A DNA stretch of 64,000 nt from Adiantum capillus-veneris (taxonomy: Eukaryota > Streptophyta > Polypodiopsida > Polypodiales > Pteridaceae): NCBI GenBank assembly GCA_014529385.2, contig CM043958.1, forward strand, positions 145,911,734-145,975,733, read 5' to 3'. The notes below the pieces were generated by a model. That model saw only the letters and a program-made list of their open reading frames with translations. It was not told the origin of the DNA and made no database searches. Below, in pieces: positions 22,870 to 35,540 of this stretch; positions within the stretch are counted from its first letter, which is position 1; the number at the start of each line of letters is the position of its first letter. The translations under genes and the position numbers were made by a program.

Positions 22870-25800
22870 ATGAAGGACAAGGTCATGGAAAAATTCTCTA
22901 GCAAAGAAGGAGGGAAGACCGTGGGCACAATCCCTTTAGTGAGCATGGCACAGCTAACAGAGGGCAGAGATGCTGCAGGAAACTACCCGTCGAAAGGGCT
23001 CGAGAGTGAAGCGACCACGCGGACATGAGCCCTTACATCCACAAGCGGTCAAAATCGACCTGCATGAAATTGGTGTCTCTCTGTCGCGCTGGGTTCACCA
23101 TGGCCCAAGGGGCAGGTTTCGTCACAGAGCCGCCTTGAGAGGAGCACCTGCTCGAGCTCCATCTCTTGCATCGTCTGCGCACAGGTGGCTGCCTCGACCA
23201 TCGCTGCAACAGTTACATTTTTTTTTTTAAAACCTCTCAACCTCTGCATGATATGGTTCCCATTGGCAGCAGGAGCTCTTCTCTCGCATGCATGGCCAAC
23301 ACAAGGCATGCACATTTTATCAGATGCTTTTGAGGCAATACATGCACGGCATGTATAGCTACATAGCCTGCAAGAAGGGCATGTCTGCATGCCACCTGGA
23401 AATAATTGCCTTTCATTACGCTTGATGATATTCAGCACCTACCTGTGCATCGATTCGGCATGCCGCCACGCCTACCACACAGAAACTCCGGCAATCTAGG
23501 CGCATATACTTATGTTACTCTTGGCCATGGTACCGGAGACAGTACCTATGGGACGTGGATTCTCTTCTTTGTGCATCATGGATTTCTCTATGGTCTTATT
23601 GTTTTATTTGCCGAGGCATTCTAGTCATGTATAACTGGAGTCTATGCAAGTGCGACGATAAGGACATGCATAATATTCGTCTAAAGCCTTCCAAGACAAG
23701 GTACTTCTGTTTACGTTTCGGCATTACTTTTTTAAAATTTTTATGCAATCATCTGCACTTGTTTGGTTTTGTGAATTCCGACTTGTGCGATGGTTGTCGC
23801 CCAAGAGATAGGTAGAATTTATCAAGCAAGGCTTGAATGATTTTACTGCAACGCTTTTGTTCAAGATAGTCACTTCCATTTCTCGACATGGTTTGGCCTG
23901 TGTGCTTGATCATTTATTTACAAAACTGCACGATTCCTACATTTGTAGCACCCTTATCATTTGCATCATTTGTTTAATGCATGCCATGCTGCATTAAAAT
24001 TTTGAAGATTGCCGACAAGCAAGGCTTGTATTCACTTTCCAAATGATAAGTATTTGTTGAATGTATGTGTACTGGCATACATTGTTGGCATAGCAATTCG
24101 ACTCACGCATGGCTTGAGTCTCTATCACCTTGACTTGAAGCAAAACTCGTCAGCAATTCAATTTGATGCAACTGCAGCCAATTTGCAGTGTTTTTGGACT
24201 CTCAAGATTAGCACATCCTGTTGCACGACTTGATGCATGGGGCAAGTTGCTCGGCATGGCCAACTCCTTGTCACTATTTCTAGCAGCTGCCAGCGGACCG
24301 CTTGCCACACAGTATTAGTTCATTCCAATTGAAATTGCTCGACAAGGTCGATTCTTTTTCTCATGCTCTCTGTATGTCCATAGCCGCATTAGTTGGTTAT
24401 TAGAACTAATAGATTTTTGTGAAGCAAAGCTTCGATTTCGGGATTAGGCAATGGGCTTGCAAGTTATTTTATTTCGTGCCCGACGGGCATATATGGCGCA
24501 AGAGGGCAAGTTGTGTATACGACAACTTCCACTCGTTGTGTATACGACCACTCCCACTCACACAGTAGATATGGCTGTCAACCATCTATGGGACATCAGA
24601 TATGGCTATAAGCCATCTGTCCAACAGCCAAATATGGCTATGAGTCATCTGTGAGCAAGTTTATCCTACGACCTCTCGGGACAACTGGTTACAACAACGG
24701 CTAGTTTTACACGAAGCACGGCTTCTCCCTTGTGCCCAAGTACTGCCCAATGACTTGGCATCAAGGGCAGTGGCACACAAGTTTGGTAAGGGAATATCAC
24801 CTTACCAAATCCCTACCAGTTTAGGCTGTGCAAGGCACTTCTGTTTTTGGTTCTCACGTTTGAGGCCATCACTTTTGCCAAGGGCTTAAAATTATGTATG
24901 CACGGCATGCTAGCTAGGTGGATTCAATTCTACCGCCTCATGAAACACGCTTCTGCTATAACACCAGACACTTTGTCACGGACAAGATAAGTTCTGGATT
25001 GTTTAACATGCTTTTTGGGTCGTTGTCAAAACACAACACCACTAAAAAGAACCTAAAACTCGGACTTAATTCAAAGGCAAAGTGCTATCATTAAGTCACA
25101 CTGGTGTCGTCACAACCACATACACGGTAGGTGGGTTAGTCTGTGACTTGTTTTTTCTGTTCCCTCTCTCGATGAGAGTCATAGCAGAAAATTGTTGCAT
25201 GCTTATAGGATAAGCTGCACGTTAGGCATAAGATGCACAAGAGCATGGCAATCAACTATACACGTCATAGTCGTTTAAGGAAAATTCCTCAGCCCAGCAT
25301 GCTCTTCTTTTCTCTCTTTCTTATTTCTCTCAAAGAATAATGAAAACTTTTTAGGGAATATTTTGATACATGTTTTGCTCATGAGTCAGTCTGAGCCGAG
25401 GTGCTCTAACTCTCAGCTAGTAAGTGGTCAAGATGCCACTCCAATTAGTCTTCATCGGTTTCTCAATTGAACACTAATTTGTTATTTGCATAAGGGCTAT
25501 GAGACACACAGGCTAAGAGCCATTGTCAGACCTAGGGTAAGACCCAAGGCTGGTATTTCTTGGGTGATTGTTCTCCACCTTGAACAGATCTATCCCATGG
25601 AGTTCCCATTGATGTTAATGGCCAAGCAAGAGTCTTGCCATTACAGATCTTTTGGGTGTTTTATACGCACTACATGTTTTTAGTGCGACGCTTGAATTGA
25701 GTTTCTGATAATCTTAAACTCACATCAGCCGATCTCTACCATGGAGTATAGATGGAGCAATCAGTTGGGACAGCATAGCTATCCATAAGAGCTAGGCATC

Positions 25801-27988
25801 TCCCTTGTGTAGATCTCTTGCTCTCTCTATAGCACTACGAGTGTCTATGGAAGCACAATTTTGGGGTAAGACCCAGCGGGTGATTTAGTTTGATCTATTC
25901 CTGTTATATTTTCAAGAACAATAAACTACCACGCGGTAGCAAACAAATTTAACTTTTTAAGTTGATTCCAATCATTCTCTACACGGTTGACTATGTTGGT
26001 TATTGTTACCTGCTCGTTGAGCAATTTCTACAAAGGGTCTTACCACGGGGTTGGACTACGTAGATTCTAGCCAATGGGTTTGAGTTGTGAAGGCAACACC
26101 CAGGGTTTTCCAATGCAGTTTTGCTTGGTTTTTTCTCAGGTGGGCGACGTGCTCCTCTGCATTTGAATACAGGTAAGTGACCATTAAGTTCAAATCTCCA
26201 GGTATGCATCTATTGATTTGGTGTTACTCCATTTTTTAATATGCTTTGCTTGGTTTCTTCAAGTCGTATAAATCTGCTTGAATATTTCTAAGCCATGCCA
26301 AGGGCATGTCGGAACAAAGTATTTTGGGCCGTAGTGTCCAATATACATTATGCTGTTATGAACCCACTTGTCGGGTTCGATTTGTCACATGTTGTCACAT
26401 GGGATACAACATGGTCTAGGAACTCAAGGAGTTCAATTTAGCCAATGTGGAGCAATGATAATGAGGGTCCCTCTCACTCTTGTCGCGGAGTGTTTTGCAG
26501 TTACCTCCACACACAAGTACATCTTGTACTTGATGGATGTCGCTTTTTCGGCCATCCTTATTTGAGAGATATTCCACATGTGGAGAATATGAGTCTCTGG
26601 GACTGACACTGGCACCAAATTCCTAATGATGTGTCGCGACGAGGTCCCTACGTGCTGATCGCATCCATTTATTAGACCATTTGGAGCACACCGTATCAGG
26701 AACAATTTTAGTGGCCAAAAATTGTCGGGTACTAAGTACATACTTGTTCCGATTACACGTGCTGTGAAACCACCTAAACGGAGGGTCGTTCTACATATAG
26801 CCAAGTATGCTATGTTCATGAGAATGTCTCATGGTTGGTACCTAGGTGTGACTGGGTTGTCACATTCTATTATGGTCCAACTTTTGTTGCCATGCTTTTT
26901 TGTGTGTACCGTGGAAAGTCTCGTCATGGAATTGTGGTTCGGAGATATTTGTGTTAAATGCATGCACACTAGGTGTTATGGGCCCTAGTGTTTAACACAT
27001 TTATTTGGAGCGGCATGCGAATGCATGGACTTTATTCTTCTGCACCCTTTTGCACTGCCTATGCAAATCTTTCTTGCAGATTTAGTATGCGTTTACACCC
27101 TGTCATACAAGGCAATGGCTCAGTATGGGTGCATGGGGTTGGATATTCTAGACTCTATGAGCTTACTCCACTCCAACCCGCTTTCAACCTAGTTGGTTGT
27201 CTCCACTCCATAACAAATATATGGCTGGATACTCAATGGTTGAGTCCTAGTTTATTATCAGTCATTGGAAGATTGTCTGTAAGTGGTTGGGGAAAAGCAC
27301 CTCTCTTACTGCTGCTATTTTTTGCTAAAGGATCTGCTACGAGCATACGTTAGCACAATGAATTTCGAATGGGCGATTCTCTCCCTATTCTAGAATTTGC
27401 TTACGTAAGGTTTTCAACTTTGAACACCTGTTGTGGTGGGATTGGATACCATTTCCATAGTTTCATAAGTCAAGGACTTAATAGGTGTGCTGACAAAGTA
27501 TGTTGGCAGGTAACCTTCATTAGGGGTGAACATGTGGTTCTGTGTGTTCCAAAATGTTCAGAAGTCTCACATAAGGACACACCCTATTCTACTTCTTAGT
27601 AGCTATGAGCTTTTTAAGATACTCATGCGAGTTGGAAATCTGGCTCACAACTTCATGGAAAGTTGCGCCAAGGTTTTCTTGCATTATTCCAGTACCTTCA
27701 GAAGATCTGAAAACTGGTTATGCCTTTGGATAATCGCTTAGTTGTGGTTACTCCTTTACAATGTTCAAGTGGGTTATAAATGGAGTTACCATTTAGACCC
27801 AAGTGCTTGCAAAAGGAAAACAATGTTGAAAATCAAGATGTTACTCTTGGTTTCATTGAACCTCCTCACTGCATCAAGTATCAGTTGGCTCGCGTATGGG
27901 ATGCTAACATGGAAAACATCACTGTTCTTACGAAGATACTACCACTTGTGTTTTCGAGGATGAAAACACTTCTCCAAGGGGAGAGTAA
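22870..27988 (+). pseudogene. element A internal region (gag-pol, heavily decayed)
   Basis: A possible gag start is at 22870 (MKDKVMEKFSSKEGG, then VSMAQLTEGRDAAGN). Beyond this no long frame survives. Recognisable parts come mainly from comparison with element D, with which 23600-27980 is colinear in reverse. At the end, 27800-27980 encodes a tail with VWDANMENITVLTK, then FSRMKTLLQGES. Around 24545-24655 a roughly 31-bp motif (atatggct.t..gccatctgt) is repeated three times. It is annotated as one decayed polyprotein because individual domain borders cannot be read. Confidence 0.6.
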
Positions 27989-28152
27989 TGTCAGGACAAG
28001 GATCCTAAGCCTAGGGGGTCAGGGACCTGATCCAGGGGCTTGGACTGGACCAGTGTGGACTGGGGATCCATATGATGGCTAGGGCTAAGAGCCAGTCTAT
28101 ACATAGGTTGGTAGGGTGGTGGATCCGGCATCACAGTCTCCTAGGTCTTATA
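27989..28152 (+). repeat. 3' LTR of element A
   Basis: Partner of 22493-22656. Directly outside is GTTCC, the right target duplication. Confidence 0.87.
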
Positions 28153-29907
28153 GTTCCCATAGTACATCTAGAGATATTTTCATCCATAGCCAGAAATTGC
28201 TTGAAGCACATAAACACTTCGGACTTTGCCTTAAGCGGATACACCCATGCATGCTTGGAGTAATAATCAATGAAAGTGATGAAGTAAAGGTATTTGCCCA
28301 AGGACAGAGTTTGCATGGGCCCACAAACATCATCTATGGCACAAGCTACAACCTGCATGTAGCCCTAACTGAACCATCCTTTGAAACGAACGTGCATCTT
28401 ACCCAAAATATAGCCTTCACAAGCATGCTTAACAAGTGCTTCAAGAGGTGGCAAAGAAGAAACCATATCAGATTTCTCCAAACGCAGCAAACTGGAAAAC
28501 TTCAGATGTCCAAAATGTGTGTGCCAAATTTTTGCATCTGAAATAGCCTTAGAATCCACAGCTGCATTTGCAAAATTCTGCCCACATTTGTCATATTGAG
28601 CTTATATATCCCACAACATAAAATGCCCGATGCAATAATCTCATCACCAAAATTGAGATCATAAAACGTACATATGTCATCTAGAAATTTCACAACAACA
28701 CTAATTCTAGCAAGTGCAGATACAAACAAAAGGTTCTTCTTGATCCCAGGTACATAAAGTGCATCAACAAGTGTGAAAGAACTACCCTTTGCAGTAGTCA
28801 GCACAATCTTTCCAACTCCCTTGACCGGATAAGAGGCATTGTTGTTACAAGTGATTGAATTCCCATGAGGACATCCTCGAGAGAGGTAAACAAGTCACGA
28901 TGAGAGGTAATGTGCTTTGTAGCACCATTGTCAAAGTACCACACATGAGCATCTGCAGCAACAGCTCACATACATGCATCATGGACAAAAGGATCATAAG
29001 TGCACTGTGCACTAAAAGCCTATTCTATATCAACATTAGCATCACAATCTCCTTTCACAAAAGACTCAACAATAGCTACATTTGTAGTGGAACCAACCTC
29101 TTTCTTCTTAGTCTCTTTTGCCTCAACTTAGGACACTGCTTGATCAAGTGATCATTAGCTTTACAATAATGGCAATACATCTTCTTTTTTCCCTTTTCAC
29201 CAGAATTCCCAGACGAATTGCTGCCAGCAAAAGCATTAAGAACATGTGATTTACCACTTGCAGAAGAACCATGGGAAGTCGCTTCATTGTTGTTAGCACC
29301 TTTTCTTTGAGTAACAATCATTGGTTTTTTTGGAAAGTGACTCTTGCAACATCAATGTGCATAATGCATCAAACTTGACAAATTTTGGATTTCCTTGGGT
29401 CATAAGTCTCCAAGTACTAGCAAAAGTCTGGTAAGAATCTGGCAAAGCATCAAGAACAGTCTGCACAAGGGAACTGTCATAAATGACTTCGCCTCTGCAG
29501 AAATAAGTTGCTCATTAATATTCTTGACACCAGCAAGGAAAGTGTCCATCTCATCTTCCTCATGCATTATCTTTGACTCCAGCTCTTGCGCAACAATGCA
29601 ATTTGAGCCTCATTGCGACTTGCATAAAGATTAATCATAATATCCCAAGCCTATTTTGCAGATTTTACTGAATAAATATGAGGAGTAAATAGTGTGCTAC
29701 ACAGACAATGCAATCAATGCATGAGCCTGCACATCTCTTACATCTCAACGAGCTTGCTCAACCGTAGGCAAAACAGCTCTGGCAGGAGCAACCCTACCAC
29801 CAAAACCTGCAATATCCTCAACATTGCATGCATCCTCAAAACTAAGACGTACATCAATGCCCAACACAATATTCCAAACACCCTTTAGCACAAGTACATG
29901 TTCAATC
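28153..29907 (-). pseudogene. copia B integrase, protease, zinc knuckle and gag (between A and C)
   Basis: Minus-strand pieces in order from right. 29745-29890: gag (VLVLKGVWNIVLG). 29395-29700: gag, capsid-like. 29150-29200: CHYCKANDHLIKQC, the CCHC knuckle. 28502-28804: DALYVPGIKKNLLFVSALAR, after the protease. 28365-28559: IWHTHFGHL, then ACEGYILGKMH, the HHCC domain with the first Cys and Gly-Cys spacing altered. 28153-28358: DVCGPMQT, then YFITFIDYYSKHAWVYPLKA, the integrase core. Frame changes separate the pieces. The right end is cut at 29907 by element C; the gag N-terminus continues at 35086-35179. Confidence 0.83.
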
Positions 29908-30186
29908 TGTTGAAGATGATGAAACAGGAAACAGAAGGAAGACAGCAACTCAGAGTAGGAATAAGATGGAGAAGGAGAAGACACAGAGCTTGTGTACGAG
30001 ATCTCTGTAGTCTGTCTCTCTCTGTATTGGAATAATAGTATGTACAAACTCAGAGCTACAAAGCTTATATGAAACCCTAAGAGATAAGGTGTCCTTTCAC
30101 ACCAGATGTCCAGGGGGAAAAACCCAGTGGGAGAAAAGTGCCCCTGGTGAAGCGCGTATACACACTAACACTACTACATGTCTACA
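29908..30186 (-). repeat. 3' LTR of copia C
   Basis: 279 bp, identical to 34807-35085. TGTTGAAGATG...CATGTCTACA on the plus strand. Confidence 0.96.
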
Positions 30187-30200
30187 AATCCCCCCTGTAG
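30187..30200 (-). promoter_or_regulatory. polypurine tract of copia C
   Basis: Minus strand CTACAGGGGGGATT, directly inside the 3' LTR. Confidence 0.8.
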
Positions 30201-30233
30201 TGATAGTGTGAATCCGTACAAGGTAGCAAATCA

Positions 30234-30458
30234 TCATGTGTATGAGAGTAAGCCCAAAGCTTTTCGGAAAGCTTCAAACTTTTCTCGTGATAACGCCTTC
30301 GTAAATAGATCTGCAATGTTATCCTGTGTAGGACAGTAAGTTAGTGTGATCTCCCCTGCATGTAGCCTTTCCCTGACATAGTGGTAGTGAACCTCTATGT
30401 GCTTTGTTCTTGCATGAAATACTGGATTCCTTGCAACTGCCATAGCACTCTGACTGTC
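30234..30458 (-). pseudogene. copia C RNase H tail, frame-shifted from ORF2
   Basis: This minus frame carries the last part of RNase H: DSQSAMAVARNPVFHARTKH, then the HVR-like YHYVRE, then FTKAL near the end. It is in a different frame from the main pol frame. At the junction (about 30450-30460) several bases that would encode the residues before the conserved D-S/N-Q-S motif seem to be missing. RNase H is therefore cut off in this copy. Confidence 0.85.
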
Positions 30459-32663
30459 ATGGTAGTGGGTGCCTGTTGACACTCACAAAGATCTGCCAAT
30501 AACCTGCGTATCCATACACAATCAACTGTTGCCGTGAAAGCTACCCTGTACTCAGCTTCACAAGTTGATGTAGCCACTGTGGGTTGCTTCTTGCTTAGCC
30601 AAGATATACATGCATTTCCCAAGAAAAAACAATTGCCACTTGTGGAATGTCGTGTGTCAAAATCACCAGCCCAATCTGAATCACTGTAACCAAGAAGCTG
30701 CATAGAACTGTGCTTTCCATACATATCCCCCCTTGGAAAGAACATGGCAAGATTAGGGGTACCTGAAAGGTAACGAAGTATGCGCTTCACAACCTGCCAA
30801 TGATGCATACCTGGGCTGTGCATAAATCTGCTTGCTTGTGAAACCCCAAATTGAATGTCTGGACGAGTGTTGCCTGCCAAATATATCAAGCAACCAACCG
30901 CTGCTGCATAAGTATGTACATCAAAAGGTTCTCCAGCATCGTGCATGCTCAACTTTGATCCAGTTTCTACGGGTGTAGAGATTGGCTTACAATTTTGCAT
31001 ACCAAACTTGTCCAAAATTTTATGCAAATATTTTGCCTGCAACATGTATATGCCATCCTCTGATTGCACAAACTGAATACCCAAGTAATAATGTAGCAAA
31101 CCAAGATCAGACATCTCAAAGGTTTTTCTCAAAGCATCTTTAAACGCTTCAATTTCATTTGCATTATTGCCTGTAAGAAGCATATCATCCACATAAAGTG
31201 TTAGCATAATGAGAACTCCATCTCTCTTTTTGACATACAAAGTACTTTCTGTTGGACTATTCTGAAATCCCTGGCCAATCAAATAAGTGTGTATCTTCTC
31301 ATACCATGCTCTTTGAGCCTGTTTGAGACCATACAAAGCTTTACGCAATCTACATACCTTTTTCTCTTGACCTTTTACAACAAAACCACTTGGTTGACTT
31401 ACATAAACTTCTTCCTGCAAATCACCATTCAAAAAAGCAGTCTTGATATCCAACTGATGCACTTTCCAACCATGATGAGCAGCAATTGCAACTAGTGATC
31501 TAACTGTGGACGCACGAGAAGTAGGAGCAAAGGTTTTATCATAATCTATGCCTTTCTGTTGCGCATAGCCTTTTGCCACAAGCCTTGCTTTGTACCTATC
31601 AACAGTACCATCTTGTTTCCTTTTTACCTTAAAAACCCACTTTGTACCAATAGGCTTTTTACCTGTAGGCAAGTCCACTAGATCCCATGTATGATTCTTA
31701 TGAATAGAATCAATTTCTTGCTGCATAGCATCTTTCCACTGAACACACTCTAAAGCTTGTTCAAATGAATCAGGCTCATCTGCATCACAAAGAGTGCTAA
31801 AGCAAGCCAAATCTACTTGCTCTCTGCCAAAAGTAGTACCAGCAAGTGTTTTCCGTGGCAGCGGTGCATCCAACTTGCTATCCTGCAAAGTTTTCTGAAC
31901 CCATTTAGGCAAGGTTCTTTCTTCCCTGAGAACTTCTTGCTCTTCACGCACAATTTCCTCTACATCATGAGGTGTCACATGCTGATCAAAAGATTGATCA
32001 AGATTATCAACCTGTTGTGATTCTTGATTCTCCACAAAAGAAGAAAGCAAACCTTCAAATACATCATGTGTCTGCATATGCGGTACATCAAAAGCAACCA
32101 TAGGTTGAGCAGTAGTTTCTGCAAAAATTACATCACGACTTTCAAAAATCTTGTTTGTAGCAGGATTGTAAAGTCTATAACCTTTACTTCCACTACTGTA
32201 CCCCACAAATATACATTTGATTGCCTTATCATCAAGCTTCCCACGTAACTGCTGAGGGATTTGAGCATAAGCAAGACAACCAAAAACACGAAGATAACTG
32301 ACTGAAGGTTTTTTGTCATACCAAGCTTCATATGCAGTAATGGTCTTCAAGGCACGAGTAGGACACCTGTTCAAAACATGTGCTGCACAAGCAACTGCCT
32401 CCATCCATAGCTTATGAGGCAAACTCTTAGCCTGGAGCATACATCTAGCTGTCTCCATTAAAGACCTGTTCTTCCTTTCTGCAACACCATTCTGTTGTGG
32501 TGTGTATGGCATAGTGCATTGGTGTTTAATGCCTTTCTTTCCCAAAAAATCCTTAAATGCACCTGACATGTATTCACCTCCTCGATCGGTACGAAGAGTC
32601 TGTACTTTGCAACCTGTTTCATTTTCAACCATGGCGACATAATGTTGAAAAACTGCAAACACT
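30455..32663 (-). pseudogene. copia C ORF2: integrase C-terminal part, RT and RNase H
   Basis: A 766-residue open frame (30395-32695), the pol half of the polyprotein. Numbering from its first Met, the integrase core Asp is at residue 37 (TDRGGEY) and Glu at 73 (NGVAERKNR). A linker follows to about 315. RT blocks run from about 336: WDLVDLPTGKKPIGTKWVFK, RYKARLVAKGYAQQKG, VHQLDIKTAFLNGDLQEEVY, YGLKQAQRAW, and the catalytic box YVDDMLL at 501-507. RNase H has SDSDWAGD and WLSKKQPTVATSTCEAEYR. All catalytic residues I can check are intact. It has no start codon of its own in biology: it is the continuation of ORF1 after a frame break near 32662, and it loses frame again near 30455. Confidence 0.93.
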
Positions 32664-34407
32664 CTGACTTTGCTTTGAGTGGATACACCCAACAAAACCT
32701 GGAAAAGTCATCAATGAAGGTCACAAAATAAAGGCTGTTTCTTATAGATGGCGTCCTCATAGGACCACATACATCACTGTGTACAAGTTGCAACTTTTGT
32801 GTCGCTCTAACTGAACCATCCTGCGAAAATGCAAATCTGTGCATCTTTCCAAGAACGCAACCTTCACATACATGTCTTGGTGGCATCTCCAGTAAAGACA
32901 AATCATGCACCATATTATGACGTTGTAAAGTCATCAAACTGCCATAACCAACATGCCCAAATCTAGCATGCCACAACTCAGCATCCTGCATGGCCTGAGT
33001 CTTTGTTTCTGCAATACATACCTGAATCTGCTTTTCATAACGATCTAGCACAAATAGTCCATTTTCCAGCGTACCTGTAGTGATAAGAGAATAACCATTC
33101 TCTCGATCTCGTACAACACATCTGTCATCCTCAAAAATGACCCGAAGACCATTTTTTGCAAGAGAGGATACAGACAACAAATTCTTCTTGATCCCTGGAA
33201 CATATAAGACATCTGGCAAGCATAAATCTGAACCATCTGAAATGGTAATCAAAATCTTACCAACGCCTTTGATTGGATAAGAAGCATTATTTGCACATGT
33301 CACCTTCTTTCCTGCTGGAGCTGCATCCAATGAACAAAACAAATCCTTCCTTGAAGTAATATGCCTGGATGCACCACTATCAAAGTACCAAATCATTTGT
33401 GTCTTGTCAACACTGTAAGCAGAAAAATTTGAACATACTACAAAAGCATAAGAATCCTGCACAAAGTTTGCAGACTCTTCTTTAGCTGTAGAAGAATCAC
33501 CAGAAGCTGAAACAACCAAACTTGACTCTTTCTTCTTTTCTTTAGCAATTCGCTTTTTACACTCACTAATGTAGTGACCAGGTTTCTTGCAGTAGTGACA
33601 TTTACCTTTCTTCTTGGACTTGTCGGAATCACCTTTAGACTTCTCTGAAGATTGTCCTGCACTAGACTTGGAGTGATGAGCACTCTCTTTACCCCTGTTT
33701 TTGTTATGTACAACAAGAGCATGATCCATACCATCCACCTGTAAAGACTTGTTCTTACGTGATTGATCCTCCTGCAATAGCAAAGCCACTAACTCTTCAA
33801 AATGAAGAGGGTCAGGATTAGCTCGCAAAGACAGAGTCAAAGAAGTCTGAAAAGTCAAATAAGATGGTGGTAGTGAATTGAGTGTTTTGGAAACCAAGTC
33901 CTTCTCTGGAATCACTTCATCAATGCTAAGCAATTGCTCTTTAAGATCCCTGATTTTTGTAAGATGCTCGACAATATCGTCACCTTCGTCCATCTGTATT
34001 TTGTCAAGTTGTTTCTTCAAAAACTCTATTCTGGCAGCGTTTCTTCCTCCAAACATAGCTTGCAGAGTGTTCCAAGCATCCTCAGAAGTTCTGCAAGATC
34101 TGATATGTGGTGTGATTGTCCTCTTTATGGTTAAGGCAATCACAGCCATAGTCTGTGCATCTTTAGTATCCCATCTCTTTTGCTCTGGAGTGACTTGTGA
34201 GGGTCCTGCACCAACAGCTGCACCACGACCAGGCGTGGCAGGTGCAATGCTACCTGGACGAACTTCATCTCCAGATACATAATCCCACAATCCTTTACCA
34301 ACCAAAACATTTTTGGCCATAAAAGACCAAAGAGAATAGTTGGTACCATCCAATTTGTCTTCGGATGTAAACGCACCAAAAATCTCTTTCTCCGTAGATT
34401 GAGCCAT
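32458..34407 (-). pseudogene. copia C ORF1: gag, protease, integrase N-terminal part
   Basis: The open frame on the minus strand starts most plausibly at Met 34407 (MAQSTEKEIFGAF); an upstream in-frame Met at 34422 also exists. In numbering from the upstream Met: gag is about 1-270 with the LDGTNYSLWSF start and the KIRDLKEQL region, the CCHC knuckle CHYCKKPGHYISEC is 275-288, and the protease WYFDSGASRHI has Asp 348. The pre-integrase HHCC domain has H485, H490, C519 and C522, and the first integrase Asp is 550 (VHSDVCGPM). Near residue 587 the correct frame ends. The last 65 or so residues are out of frame and end in a stop at 32458. One missing base at about 32661-32664 explains it. Confidence 0.93.
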
Positions 34408-34793
34408 ACTGTAGATGCACACAAGAGAGCAAAAGAACCTCCAAGAGATTCACAAATCTCCTCTCCAATCCAAGCAAAACTCTACACAAAATCTCAGCAC
34501 AAAGCTAAGACAAGCTGCTTCCCAAAATAACTGTTTACCTGAAGAAAATCTGTCAAAAAGCACATCCTCTTGATCTAAACGCCTCCGAAAAGTAACTTCT
34601 GCTACGCTGCTCAGAACAAAATTCTGAGGGCTCGAACGGCTTCGAAAGGGGGGTAAAACACCAGGTCACCTAGTCAGAATACTCCCGGAACGTCGAGGAT
34701 GCTCCCACGAACAAATTTTCCGAAAACTGCCTGAAAACTGCGATTGCGCGCGCGGACGCGAAAACGCAAGTAGAGGCTCTGGAAATCACCTCG

Positions 34794-34806
34794 CTCTGAT
34801 ACCAAT
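34794..34806 (-). promoter_or_regulatory. primer binding site of copia C
   Basis: Minus strand TTGGTATCAGAGC, a full match to the initiator tRNA-Met complement, next to the 5' LTR. Confidence 0.9.
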
Positions 34807-35085
34807 TGTTGAAGATGATGAAACAGGAAACAGAAGGAAGACAGCAACTCAGAGTAGGAATAAGATGGAGAAGGAGAAGACACAGAGCTTGTGTACGAGA
34901 TCTCTGTAGTCTGTCTCTCTCTGTATTGGAATAATAGTATGTACAAACTCAGAGCTACAAAGCTTATATGAAACCCTAAGAGATAAGGTGTCCTTTCACA
35001 CCAGATGTCCAGGGGGAAAAACCCAGTGGGAGAAAAGTGCCCCTGGTGAAGCGCGTATACACACTAACACTACTACATGTCTACA
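34807..35085 (-). repeat. 5' LTR of copia C
   Basis: 279 bp, identical to the 3' LTR at 29908-30186; perfect CAATC target duplication outside. Confidence 0.96.
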
Positions 35086-35179
35086 CAATCATGTAAGCCC
35101 ACATAGGCTAATTGTCCCCATCCAATCTAATATCCTCAATAGCAAACATCTTGAACACATCTATGTTATTGTCAGCCAT
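35086..35179 (-). pseudogene. copia B gag N-terminus, right of element C
   Basis: Reading from Met at 35179 on the minus strand gives MADNNIDVFKMFAIEDIRLD, then GDN, a stop codon where Tyr is normal, then PMWAYMIEH. It continues in frame across element C into the gag piece at 29745-29907 (VLVLKGVWNIVLG) once C and one CAATC copy are left out. This joins the two halves of B. The Asp-Gly-(D/T)-N-Y-x-x-W start is typical of copia gag. Confidence 0.82.
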
Positions 35180-35540
35180 GGCGAATGGTTATACCTAATG
35201 TGAAAACTGCCCGAAAAGAGGAGAAACAAAGCAGGATCAACATGTTCTATACAACACAACTCGTAGAAGACTATAAGGGACCTGTTATGCAAAAAGACGA
35301 CACTGACAATATTATGCACAAAATGACAAAATTGCATGCACAACACTGTTGTAGTGGAAACGGAGGCCGAAATGAGCCCAAATCAAAAATTTGAGCCGAC
35401 TAAATTCTGTGAGCACTCTCAAATTTTTGGCAACCTACTGACGCTCACCAAAGCTCACAAAAATTAAAAAAAGTGAGCAGGTGTGTGTTGGAGTTGATGG
35501 CGACTAAGCCCAAAAGGACACAACCTGGTCTGATACCAAT
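35180..35540 (-). other. leader of copia B with PBS at its end
   Basis: Untranslated leader between the gag start and the LTR array. The PBS (minus TTGGTATCAGACC) lies at 35528-35540, next to the innermost LTR unit. Confidence 0.65.

Larger units (their letters stand above)
29908..35085 (-). mobile_element. young Ty1/copia element C with identical LTRs
   Basis: A 5178-bp minus-strand element. The two 279-bp LTRs (29908-30186 and 34807-35085) are identical base for base as I read them, and the target duplication is a perfect CAATC (29903-29907 and 35086-35090). The PBS TGGTATCAGAGCG lies inside the 5' LTR and a polypurine tract (AGGGGGGATT) inside the 3' LTR. The two long reading frames together carry every copia domain. 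LTR identity points to recent insertion. However, the polyprotein frame is broken at about 32662 and about 30455, so the copy as given could not make a full polyprotein. It sits in the gag of copia B. Confidence 0.95.

Noticed and set aside
32458-32695. Programmed frameshift between the two reading frames of copia C
   Set aside because: The break falls inside the integrase domain and not between gag and pol, and no slippery heptamer is evident; a one-base loss is simpler.
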